A stretch of DNA of 64,000 nucleotides. It comes from Oscheius dolichura (Eukaryota > Nematoda > Chromadorea > Rhabditida > Rhabditidae). Location: the NCBI GenBank assembly GCA_932521035.1, contig OW051497.1, positions 3,596,001 through 3,660,000 on the forward strand, in the 5' to 3' direction. Shown here piece after piece: positions 12,948 through 24,165 of this stretch (position 1 is its first letter; every line of letters starts with the position of its first letter). The notes beneath the pieces are model-generated. The model saw nothing but the letters and a program-made list of their open reading frames with translations. It made no database searches and had not been told where the DNA came from. The translations under genes and the position numbers were made by a program.

Positions 12948-15900
12948 ATGGCTTCCGCCTCGAATACAGCCGGCCCGCCACCCATGAATAGGAGGAGAAC
13001 CGAGCCAAAGAGAAAGAGCTACAAGTATAATACCGGCGGTAATCAGAGGCAAACCCGGGAGAGAGCCGCGTCCATGTATACTGTAAGTACGAAGGAGTTA
13101 ATTGAGAGAACGAGCAAGTCCCTTTTATCACAGGTCCATGAGAAAAGCTTTTAATAATCTGCGCAAATAAATGGGAATTTCTCACCTGTAGATCAATTAC
13201 ATTATTAGAGGGAAAGTCGGGGAAAACTAGATAAACGCGCAAAATAGTAACTAATAAAGAAATAGACTCTATCTTTAAAGAATTCCGAAAAATCTTTGGA
13301 CTAGGGGAATTGACATCATCTTGACCCTAGAAACGTGGCCCTGTATCGGATATCTGGGCATTGCATGACCCTAATGTGTGTCCTGACATCAAATGTGTCT
13401 ATATGATACTTAGCTGGGCAGATGGTAGGTAGACACGGGCAGTCGGGATCCACCACTTCCAATCTCACCCCCAGACTTCCGTATAACGATTAACTCATTT
13501 AATCTTTTGGCTTTATGCTATCTTTGGAGACAATTTTCTCGCAAATATTTAACGGGGAGCGCGTAATTCTACACGAGGTTTCTAGAAATCACCATTTGAT
13601 CAAAAGGTAGCATATTGGGGAGCAAGTAATACTACCAGCGTGATAAGTAGTCGGAGTTTACGACCGCGGCCGGATTGGGACATTCCCTGAACTGATTGAA
13701 CTGCTCTCCTGGCTTTTGGTATTAGAATAAAAATTCGTCATGGGAGCATGACCAGCTCCTGTCAGACGCTAATCTCAACGGGTTCTCCGAGAAAATTTAT
13801 ATGGGAAGTAAAAGATTGATAGCAAAAGTTCCCCCTTCGGCAATTTAATAATAGGAGAAAGCGGGAAAAATTTATCACCTGTTCTAGCCCCAGTCGGGGT
13901 CAGTAGCCATTTTCTCTGAGTATGCGGCGGGCACCACCACCTCGCGATCGTAGCAACTATGTCGAACAGGTAAGTCGAGTCCCTGGGATTATGAGGGAAC
14001 CCGGGACTGAATCAGACTCAGACATGCATCAACATTTCAGAATAAATAAGAATATTTTCAGGTGTCGTCGGATATTCTTCGGGTGTCTGGATATACTCAA
14101 CAGTTTCGCTCGTTGTTAACAGCGAGGTTTTCTCCGAGGCGGGACTCGACCCCGGATGTGACGGTCAGCTTGGAACGGGTACCGTCAGGTGAGATTACCT
14201 CTATTCTTTTTTTAACAATGGACTCGTCCCAGTCAAAACAGCCTTGATCTTGAGAGCTGGGAATTACGCACAATTGAAAAATTAGAAGAAAAAAAATACT
14301 TGATTATCCCACGAACTTATTGGGATTACGTGTCCCTCCCTACCGTTAACCTTTGTCTCTTCTCATGCACTCTTGCAAAGTTATAAAAATGTTCCCTCTG
14401 CACGCGGACACCCTGATCTTTATTCTCTGGGTGACCTAATGTTAGAATATTGTGTTTCAGTCATTTAGGTCATCCGGGTCGGATGATATCATTTGTCATA
14501 CTCTTTTTATCTCGTTTTGACGTGGTTATCCGAAGCGGTCACGGCAACAGATCTTATAGTTTGGGGGCCACTGATCCAGTGATAAATAGTCTGCTCAAGA
14601 AGGGATAAACACAGACTGATCCCTTAATCAACGAGGAAAGCAACGGCTTCGGAAAAGACCTGCTGCCCAAAGTCGAGATGAATAGCAGCCCTAGCAGATG
14701 TTTTTTTACCAATTAAAATATCAGAATTCCAAAAGATTAGGAGGGTTTCTACAATAGCGCCATTATAACCTCATCTCGTCGCGCCTGTTGTCAACGAATC
14801 GAGTTGAATTGCACCTGGACTCTGCTCTTGTTCTAGACTTGATGAAAAGACAATGATGAGGACAATCAGGAAGTGAGGGGGAGGGTGGATAAGAATGTGC
14901 AGGAACTGATAGTGACGTCATGATGTCACAAAGGCTTCGGAAATGGGGCGTGGTTGTGGCTGGGAATGCTCCGCCCTTCCAGCGACTTCGGCGTGGATTT
15001 CCTATTGATCACGGCACCGGTCGCAATCATTATTAACCTTACCTCCAGTTATGAAATTTACCTTTTCACTCACCCCTCTCTACTCGTCGCGTGCTTTGAA
15101 TTTTTGCAGTCCTCCCACTTGTTTTTGCATTCAGCCGTGTGACCAATTCTACCTTTCTACTCCACTTTGAGGCCGTCTCGCTCGTAGTGTGCAACACTGG
15201 TGTCGAGTCTGGACGAACATAAGCGGCTCCTAAGGCTGTTGGCCTCGGGTGCAGAGCCAACTGTACCTCCTCCGATAAGAAGACGAAGCGAAATCAACCC
15301 CTACCACCTCAGTACGGCCACATCTTTTGGAAGAAAGGCGAGGCTCTCCATAGCCGGGAGAGGGGCTTACCATGTGGAGGAGCAGCAACAGCCCCTGTCT
15401 ACGGCTACTTCCTGGAGTCAGCGGACTCGAAAGAGCATAAAAAGACGAGCAGACGACTTTCTCAACCGGCTGGTCAGGTCACCGTCTGAGTGTAAGTCCC
15501 AGGCGAACAAATATCCTCATAATTATGCCTCGGCATGCGGTTTCTCAGCTTTTTCCCTAACACATGTTTCACGTTGCCGAATAGTTCACTGCGCCATTTG
15601 CACAGGCTCTTCTCATTATATTCCCTTCTTCTGGCGACCACCCTCAGCTCGTAATCATGATATATGTGTCTGTCTACTTTGTGTTTGGAATAGATATTCA
15701 ATTTCAATTAAATTTGAGACCCGGGCACAGGGGGGAGGAATCATCTCCTTTTAATCCATTTAGGATTTCGACGTTATCCTTTCTCATACACTTGGTCAAT
15801 TTCGAACTACACATCATGCAGAAAGCAATACTTCCCTGATCTTTTCCCCTAGCTAATTACCTTTACAGAAAAAGAAAACGGTCCTTTTTCTTGAGAAAGG

Positions 15901-18900
15901 GACTATTACAATTAATTAAATTCTCCCAAATGACGCCGACAGGTGTCGCGAGTAATGTAATTTCTAGTTCTTCTAATTTCTCCTCCTAACGGATTCAGAC
16001 CCTCATTATTATGTTTACGGTAGGGACAAGACGTCAATTAGCGTGATTTAGGCCAGGCTTCGCTTTTCATTTCCCTTAACGTGCCCTTTTAGCCTTACGA
16101 TAGCTGCTGACATCCTTGGGCCCCCAAAGTCTAGTCCAGCCTTCTTGTAGCTGTTTGTTATAGCTGTTTCAATAACAATTTCAATAGATAAAAGAGAAAC
16201 CCTTGTCCTGATAAGCCGATCGCCTCGTGACACCTAATCGGTCGGGGAATATATACTTTGAGAAGACGTTCGTCTCAGATTAAAGAATTTCTGCGTTCTT
16301 GAACTTTTGCTTTCGGAAACTGACAATGTCACCTCTGGGAATTGGTCGGGCTTCTTTATGTGCTAACGACTCTATGTGCCACCCAAAGATTTGTACATGA
16401 GGCTAAGGAGCACCCACGACGTGACATATCAAATACAGCCAAATTAACAGCGGGGGAATGCACAGAGTACAGGGACTAATTCCTTTAAGGAACCACGTAA
16501 TTGTACCACCAAAACAAGGGGAGAAATCTGTTGATTCAGCTAGTGGATATCTTCTTAGTGTGGAAGCGGAGAACGATAGTCACCCAGCTTAGCCCGGGCC
16601 TGGATCACAATATCTGGATAAGAGTCTAAAAATCTGATATGAGCAAAATATAACAACAGCTCTCTGAGAAAAGGCTCTTAACGTTTTCTTATAGATGAGC
16701 GATACGTCAATGGAGGAGTGAGGTTTGAGAGCGACGTGGACGGTGAGCCGAAGTCCCGAGGCAGCAACGCTGTACGAGTCATTCGACGACGGCAGAGCGG
16801 TTACGGTATCGCTATCAGCAGGTATGTTTCAGTCTCTCCCTCTTTTGACTCTTGACTCTCCCAAAACTAAGAATATGACCGAAGATTCACACGGCATTGT
16901 TGTGTAGAAATCCGATCCTCGTCTGTCATTTGATTCGGGGAGAGTCAAGCTGAGGTTGACGTTGATTAATCTCACTTAATGGATAAAGAGGTGGCTAAAT
17001 TCATTTCGACGGATAGACACACACATCGCCAGGCTATGTACACAAAATCATGTCCTTTCCGCGTTCAGAAGTATTGCAACCGCTGGGATCTCTGAGCTCG
17101 GTATGGGGAGCGGCGGCCGCTTCAAAGACAGGGCCATGGGGAGAGAGGGGACGCGCACTTCTAATCCCATACGAGAACGACAATTGTCAGCCATTATCCA
17201 AAATGGAAGGCGGAAGTAAAAGTCCTGAATGGTGTTAAAACCGCCATTATGTCTTTGCGGGTGCAGAATTTGACAGCCTTGCAACCCAAATGCTATATTT
17301 AGAAAAGGAATCATTTCGTACAGTAGACAGTGTTGAAATTTGTAACAGCTCCCTCATCCAGCAAGGGAATTCAGCGCTTATCCACCGAAATAGTCTGATA
17401 GTTAAAAAGGGGGATTTCTTTGTCTCCGAAAGAAGCTTGTCTTGTGACTATCCCGACTCGTAAGAACTCCTCTTCTTGGCCGGTTAAGATCTCTGAGCAG
17501 TAGTGATGTGTCTCGGAATAGAAGTGTGGGTCAATTGTGTGAAGTAAGTTCTTTGTCCTATTGAAGACGGGACATATTTCTATGAAATCCGGAGTGCAGC
17601 CGTGAAAAAAACGCTGAGAACTCTCCTCCCTATTTAGAGATGTTCTAGGAAATCTGGGAGCTTGCACTTTAGGTTTTTGAGATTTTAACGACGATAGACC
17701 AAGGTGGTACATAATTTGCAAAACGGCTCATTGAAACTTTAGTGAATAGACCATCTATTATCTGACGGGGTGAAGACGTTCCTCCAAAAGGCTCATCCCA
17801 CTCAGAATCATTATTTTTCGGACTCGTCCTGGGTGATGGAGTTCCTCCTGCGTCATAAATCTGCGATGAGACGTTTTCAATTCCTCTTAAAGACCTCGGA
17901 AGGAGTACTTCCTTTCGGAGTTTTTCCCTCCCGGACATGAAAGCAACGCCATGCTCTGCTGTCTCGACTATATTCCCCTGTAAGTGCCGGGTAGCCAGCT
18001 TTTTATAGACAAGCACGGGGAAGTGAAGAACTCGGGATATCCGTAGTGAAGAGGCGCATTTCCTGAGATCATGGCTAGTAATTTTCAACGCTCACTCCCC
18101 CCTCTCATTTCCCTTAATTGCCCCAGATTCAGATCAACGGCTTTAGCAGCTTGCATGGCTTATAGACCCGTGATCTGTAATGACTTAAAAATAGGGCCTG
18201 TTTATGTTTTCGGTTCTCATTAATTTCCTTTCCTTGATCTAAACATCAACTTCCTCCTATCCTTAGAATCACGCGCTTTACTTAGTATAAAAGATTCCCA
18301 CACTGTTAATCAGCGTCTCGCGGGCAACTCTACTCAGTCTTCTTTTCGAAAGACCGAGAGCCCAAAAAGAAAATGAAGAGGGAGGAAATGATAAAAGGCG
18401 TTCTCCCTTAGCGACCGGTGGGGTAGACAGTAGATGGCTGGCCGTCGTCGTTCGCCTTATTCTTACTCAATAGAGACGTGAGTTTTGGCCTACCACCTTT
18501 CCACCCCCGTTGACTAATTCGAGGGTTATTGTCTCGGATCACTCAGGCATGGAACAATAAAGCGATTCCCTAGGTATCCCCCCGGCTGCTTTGCCATTCC
18601 TCCCCCCTTCTGCACATCCTCTCCAAACCTGATGAGACAAAGGATGTCCGAGCATTCCTTATGCTTTTCCTCGTTCCCTCAAGTGCCTGTTTGTTTCTAG
18701 TAAGAATTTAGTCTATCGTGCCGGCTCCCTCATTTCTCCTTAATCGATGCGGCGTCAGCTTTTTACAGTATAACAATATATCCCTCGGATGTTTGACATT
18801 CCCAAAAGGAAGTGGGTCTTCCCTCAATTTTGGGAACTGCCAACCCACTTCCAACAAATTTCGAATAACGTCAAAATTCAATTAGGAAAAGAGGAACTCA

Positions 18901-21900
18901 TGAACTCCGCAATTTTCGGGTCCCCATGACCCTACTAAGGCCTTTTTATTGCAACAAGTTGGCAGATGGCCAGCAGACCAAGATATTTACAAATTGCTGC
19001 TTGATGCTTGCGTGTTCTGATTTTTTCTGTTTAAGGGAACAACTAATACCCAGGATGACCACTGATTTAATGCTTCATTAAGTAAGAAGCACGTGCGTAG
19101 TTAACCCCAATAAACCGAGATTCTGAGGTCATGCCCGTATCCCAGAGCAAGGGCATTTTTTCGTGTCGCATTCTTCATTAATCCCTAATCACGCCCTCGA
19201 TCATGGCAATTTGACCCCTTGCAGCTACCTCGACTCGGCTCTCACGCAAAAGGTGACCAAAACAATAATCTACTGCCCACTCGCTTTCTCCTTCTCCTTC
19301 TCTCATACAATTTATTTCACACAAGCCTCCCCGTTACCATGGCGCTTTACTTCATTCCCTTTCTCCCAACGTCCTTCTCTCACACCGTTGTCAACAATCT
19401 CTGCGCCATAATCTGATTATCTTACTTCAATTTGGCTTATTACCGCTAACAGGTGCGCGTCGCGTTGGTAAGCAGCTTCACACTCTTCGCCGATGCGACG
19501 CTATACGCTCATCAGCCAGAACGGCAACGGATGCTTTTGTAGGTCAGCTTTGCAAATGATTACCCGTTGCAATGGCTTCAAGGTGCTGAAAGGATAGGCC
19601 ATATAACATAAAGATCTAAACTTCTTCCCCCCTACAATTGGAGGGAGTTATTCCATTAGGTGCACCCAGTCAAGGCGTTTATCGGGTTGGAAGCAGTAGA
19701 TGTCTTTTCGCACCAAAAAGAACTAACAACAAAAAGAAGGGACAACATCCACGGGTTTCAACAGTGAAACGTCAAGTTCCTGTGATTGAGCTGCAGCTTG
19801 GCTTCGTCTGCTTCCGCTTATACAATTGGACATTTGACCAGGTGTCACTTCGGGCGGCTGGAAAATGAAATTTACAGTAGGCTTTCTGCGAAATGCCATG
19901 CGACACCGCGACATTCTCACAAGAGTCGGAAACAAACGAAATTAAAAGTCAACGGAGATTTATCACAATCTTTTTCAGCGAGAGCACTGCGAAAATGCGA
20001 TTCCGACAACGAAAAGTGCTCTTTGTCCGGAGGAATCGAGTGTGTGACCTGTCGCTCATCTTGGCCATCGCTGGTATCCTCTTCATAATTATAGATTCCG
20101 AGCTCACAGCTCTTTCTGCGACAACGGGAGTTACTAAGGTGTATAATGCTCTCTACCACAATATCTAATTCTTCTCAGGATCATTGGTTATCATTAGGAC
20201 TTCGTGGATTATGTGTACTTACTACGGTTCTTCTCATGGCTTGTCTTGTTCATTATCACTCTATAGAGGCACGGACTCCTACAGTCTCCTATTTATCCTC
20301 CTTTTCAGGTTAAATTAGCATTGATAGATTCGGGTGCGGAAGATTGGAGAGTTGCATTGAATATGGACCGGGTTGTCAAGTTATCCGTGGAGCTGTTTGC
20401 CTGTGCAATATGTCCTTTTCCATGTAAGTTGCATACTATTCACTGTAATTTTTCGGTATAGACTCAAGTTCTATACGATGGCCGTACATAAAAGCAGACA
20501 CCCGGCAAGTGAATATGATCGAGGTTCCTGTGGATGTCCTGCTGTCTGTTCCAATGTTTGTCCGATCCTACCTGCTATGTCGATTCATGGTACTCCACTC
20601 AAAACAATTCCAGGTGAATTGGGAATACGGTATATGCAAAACAAACGAGCTTCAGGATGCTGCGACAAGGTCCATTGCTGCGCTCAATCGAATCTCTATG
20701 GATTTCCGATTCGTCATCAAGACCATGATGGCTGATCATCCCCTTCGAGTGCTGATCGTCTTTACAGTATCCTACTGGGTCTGCATGTCCTGGATGTTCA
20801 CTCAATGCGAGAGGTGCTGCCTTTAATCACTCCAGGATATAAAGGAACCCTTTAGATATGACGGACAGTTGGAAGTGGAGCACTACTATCTCAATTCGAT
20901 GTGGTTTATCATGGTGACATTCATGTCAATAGGTTACGGTGATATCGTCCCAAATACTTATTGTGGTCGAGCACTATCCATCATAACAGGCATTGTGGTA
21001 TGCCCGACATGTCAACAGTGTTACAGTATCCTTAAGGGCGCCGGTGTCTCGTCGGCTCTGATCGCGGTCATTTCTCGGAAACTAGAACTGAGCCGGGCTG
21101 AGAAACATGTCAACAACTTCATGGCAGACTCGAAATTGACGAACCAACGAAAAAACGCTGCAGCTTCCGTCCTCCAGCAGACCTGGTAGATTCTACCCAG
21201 AGCAAAGAGCACTGTAATCGTTTTAGGTTCATCCACAAATACAAGAAAGGCCTGAATAAGGGAGATGACCTTCGCCTCCGACACCACCAGCGCCGCTTTT
21301 TGCACTCCATCAACGAGTTCCGTCGAATTAAGTGGGATCAACGAAAGCTCCAGGAAAAGGGCAACTCTCTCCTAGACGTCGGGAAGGTAGGGGGCATAAA
21401 CAACGGACAGGAAATGACCGGTCGCTTTGCAGCTTCACTCAGACATGCACGAGACGCTGTGGGAAATGCACCGAACGCAGGATCATTTTATCTCTCAGAT
21501 TGATATGCTCACTCAGAAGATTATCGAACTTCAGGTAAGGAAGAGTGGAAGAAAGTTATGTGGATGGACTGAATAAAAGCAAAACGAAAGGTCCCGGGGA
21601 GATTTGAACTCCCGTCGCAGGATTCAGAGTCCTGAGTGCTAACCGCTACACCACGGGACCGCACGACACAAGAGACAGCCGCTTCGGGGACTTTATCGAG
21701 TGTTCGCTGATCGGGCCGTGATCAAACACACCAAACAATTGGGAAATTCCCACTTTTCTCCTTTTTATGCTTCAAAAACAAGAATAACTCGAATATTTTC
21801 AGACAACTTTGGTAAGCCAGTTGAAGCAACAACAACCACCCCAACTCGGAGCTTCTCAGTGCAATGGAAGTGCTGTTACGGTTGCTGCTTCTCCAACGCC

Positions 21901-22015
21901 TCCAGCTGTGGTTTGTCAAGGGCTCAAACTCGATGATAAAGAAATTTTAGCTGCCCCCACCGCCGACCTCCTACTCCCAGCCACAGTTAGACCCGCATCT
22001 GACAACGTCTTCTAG
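12948..22015 (+). CDS. kcnl: Small-conductance Ca2+-activated K+ channel (SK/KCNN, nematode kcnl type)
   Basis: Fifteen exons add up in frame to a predicted 728 aa. Core exons: 19979-20138, 20179-20268, 20309-20423, 20462-20613, 20656-20813, 20856-20997, 21037-21185, 21227-21386, 21433-21534, 21803-22015. They encode S1-S6, the filter SIGYGDIVPNTYCG, and a calmodulin-binding region (ARKLE-like SRKLELSRAEKHV, KNAAASVLQQTW, HHQRRFLHSINEFRR). A coiled-coil segment and a Gln/Pro-rich tail follow. N-terminal exons (12948-13082, 13907-13969, 14062-14178, 15188-15491, 16695-16821) encode about 248 basic, Ser/Arg-rich residues with no known domain. Their phases fit each other and the core, but they are less certain than the core. 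The 14178 donor is weak and was chosen for phase. The channel opens on Ca2+ binding to attached calmodulin and damps excitability of nerve and muscle. Intron 20269-20308 has a GC donor. A possible AATAAA lies at 22568-22573. Confidence 0.9.
16822..19978 (+). other. Long intron (3.16 kb) of the SK channel gene
   Basis: It joins the last N-terminal exon (phase 2, ends AG) to the S1 exon (begins C), restoring a Ser codon. No embedded gene was recognised. It holds a compound hairpin at 18808-18852. A short open segment at 19790-19840 between a CAG and a GTGTCA could be an alternative exon but has no supporting motif. Confidence 0.6.
18808..18852. repeat. Two-tier inverted repeat (hairpin) in SK channel intron
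   Basis: Outer arms GGAAGTGGGT (18808-18817) and ACCCACTTCC (18843-18852) are perfectly complementary over 10 bp. Inside them TTCCC (18819-18823) pairs with GGGAA (18832-18836) around an 8-nt loop. This could fold in DNA or in the pre-mRNA; no known element was recognised. Confidence 0.6.
21590..21660 (-). tRNA. tRNA-Gln (anticodon CTG)
   Basis: The reverse complement folds as a 71-nt tRNA. The acceptor GGTCCCG pairs with CGGGACC. An anticodon arm CAGGA-CTCTGAA-TCCTG gives anticodon CTG, and the T arm is GGGAG-TTCAAAT-CTCCC. There is no intron. A T-rich stretch follows the 3' end on the minus strand and could terminate Pol III. The gene lies antisense in the last intron of the SK channel gene (21535-21802). 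An identical copy is at 29667-29737. Confidence 0.97.
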
Positions 22016-23100
22016 TGTTCCTCGGATTAACATCGGCAGCAACGGCAGCGCCATGAAGCACGCCGTCGCCCCGAAGGAGATCACCCCCGTCCACTTCATA
22101 ACCGCCGCGACCCCTTTGATGTCTTCGTTTGAAGAAGTTTAATCCTATTTTTCTACTGGCTCTGTGATGCCCAAATATCATTGTGGTACAGGCACCTTTT
22201 CCCTGATCTGTGATACGTGCACAGAAATCTTTGAAGATTGTATGTTTCACCCTTTGTTTTGTAGTCATCCCCCTTCAAAGAATTCGTGATGCCCTTGTCT
22301 TTAGCCTATACTCGTAGAGTCTATTGGCCAAGCTGGTCTTTATCGACGGGAAAATACTTTTCTCTTTTTAGTAGCATGTTCATGTCTTCTCTTTCCCCCA
22401 GTGACTTCACAATCCCGATGATATTTCTTTTCTCCTCTTGTCATAATCTTGTAGCATATGTGTGTCTCCTCCGGATGAGCTCAATGTACAACTTTCTGAT
22501 GGTCTGTTCCCCGAAATAAGCTTTAGGACCTAGTTGGCCATTGTCAGCTGTGAGATTTTGCAATATAAATAAAAATCGAACATTTATAACCTTACTAGCA
22601 AACAACGTAGTAATTAAAAAATCTGATGAAAAGGCTACTCATCTCTGTAAAGATCCTCAACTCCAAACTGTGTGACTCCCTCCTCGAATGGAATATTGAC
22701 GACCTGAAAAGGAACAGTTTATTTTGTGATGCCTTGTATACTGAAAACAGACTGCCGGTAATTCTACTTTGGCGAACGTATGCTGTATGTTTACTTCAAA
22801 CAGAAAGAATGGTCTTCTTGCAGTTTTTCATGCAAACTTGAGCTCGAAGGGCGAGCTAGTTATTTCGACCAATTATGCCTAACTCGTTACCTTTCGACAA
22901 CAAAAGCCTCGAAAATGTATATTTGCATCTTATTTTACTCAAAATAAGATATATGAACGCCTTTTGCTGTTAGACAACGTCTAGAGCTGCGCATTGAAGG
23001 GCTTAACAGAATTCCCGCTGTCTCGGAATTTGATCACAAAATCAATGCATTTGTAGAGCATAAGAACTGACATAAACAAGATATTGAATAGTCGCAGGAC
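22016..23100. other. 3' flank of SK channel gene; no further gene seen
   Basis: The first 560 nt probably include the channel's 3' UTR, with an AATAAA at 22568-22573. After that the sequence turns AT-rich. A 71-codon open frame at 22626 has no recognisable features. Confidence 0.4.
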
Positions 23101-23494
23101 CTATGCCCAATCTTCGTTGGACTCTGTGGAGTATATTATGCGCGTGTGACAGTAATATATTAATTTTAAAAAGTGTAAAAATATAAAGTAAAGACCGACC
23201 TTCATGAGATAACGCATCTCCTCCTTGGCGAGCCACTTCTTCTGCTTGGCAGCCTCGGCGGCCTTAGCCACAGCCTTCTCATGCTCCCATTCTCGGATGT
23301 CAGCGTGATGTTCACGGATCTGACGGAGACGGTAAGCACCTAAAGTGGTGAACTGTAAAAATAAATATTTCTAAGTGCTTACCCCACAGAATACCCAATC
23401 CCAGAGCGGCGTAACGTCCGAAACGGATCAGAGGAGAGACAGTTAGGGTGGGAGGCTGGATCACCACAGCGTTGGGATGGCGAGGAACCGTCAT
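23101..23494 (-). CDS. ATP5ME: ATP synthase subunit e, mitochondrial (F1Fo dimerisation subunit)
   Basis: Three minus-strand exons give about 90 aa. The N-terminal part contains TVSPLIRFGRYAALGLGI, the single membrane helix with the GxxxG-like face typical of subunit e. Next comes the charged, helical segment AYRLRQIREHHADIREWEHE, rich in Ala, Lys and Glu, as in nematode subunit e. The first intron (43 nt) splices TGG-G to GTGCTTAC. A second intron of 98 nt leads to a very short last exon ending SNEDWA and a stop. Known role: membrane subunit of F1Fo ATP synthase that helps dimerisation and crista shape. The core is certain; the exact last exon is less so, because a nearby CAG would give a longer tail. 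Confidence 0.87.
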
Positions 23495-24165
23495 CTGGAA
23501 AAAATCGGTCCATAATGGTTAAAATATTTGTATCTAGGTAAAGAATATTTAAAAATATGTAGAGTATAGAAGTAAAGCAGGTTTATAGATTTTTATAACT
23601 GGACAGGAAGCGATTTTAGCAAAACTTAGCCGCTTTCTGTTTCGGACAAAGGATGTATGTCATAAATTGAGCTATTCTGTTCAAAAAAATTTCCTAACAT
23701 GCCATTTTAACAAAAGCTGAGCTTAAACAAGCGTATATGAAATTGTAAAGAAGTTTAAGAGAAGTAAAGCGGAGAGCCGCCCGTCGTTGGAAATGTACTG
23801 CGACCAATCTTCCTGCCAGGACCCGTTACCACCGCTTTGCCATGGACGCAGAGGGAGGCCGGTAGGATAAACGGTACTGTGATTTGTACAGAACAGGAAA
23901 TCAACATTTTCTTCGATATATCGATGAGATAAATCGAAAAACTTAAATTAGAAAAATATTAAAAATGCGTGTCATGTTCCACGTTCGGGAGATGTTATAA
24001 TTCCAAAAGTGACGTCAGAGATTGCAGCAGAGTTTTCCCGTTTCCTCTTCAAAACGGCTTTACGCGCCACAAAATCAGCACGTTCTTTTAAAAAGATTCA
24101 AAGTATTCCAAATAATATTATTGCATTTGAGTAACATAAAAATATAAACAAAATTCTACGGCTTC
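23495..24165. other. Intergenic stretch between two minus-strand genes
   Basis: AT-rich sequence upstream of ATP synthase subunit e and downstream of the SLC49-like gene. No coding segment, tRNA or clear repeat was seen. Confidence 0.4.

Noticed and set aside
20373..20826. Long plus-strand frames in alternative frames of the SK channel
   Set aside because: They read through introns; the spliced frame matches SK channels residue by residue.
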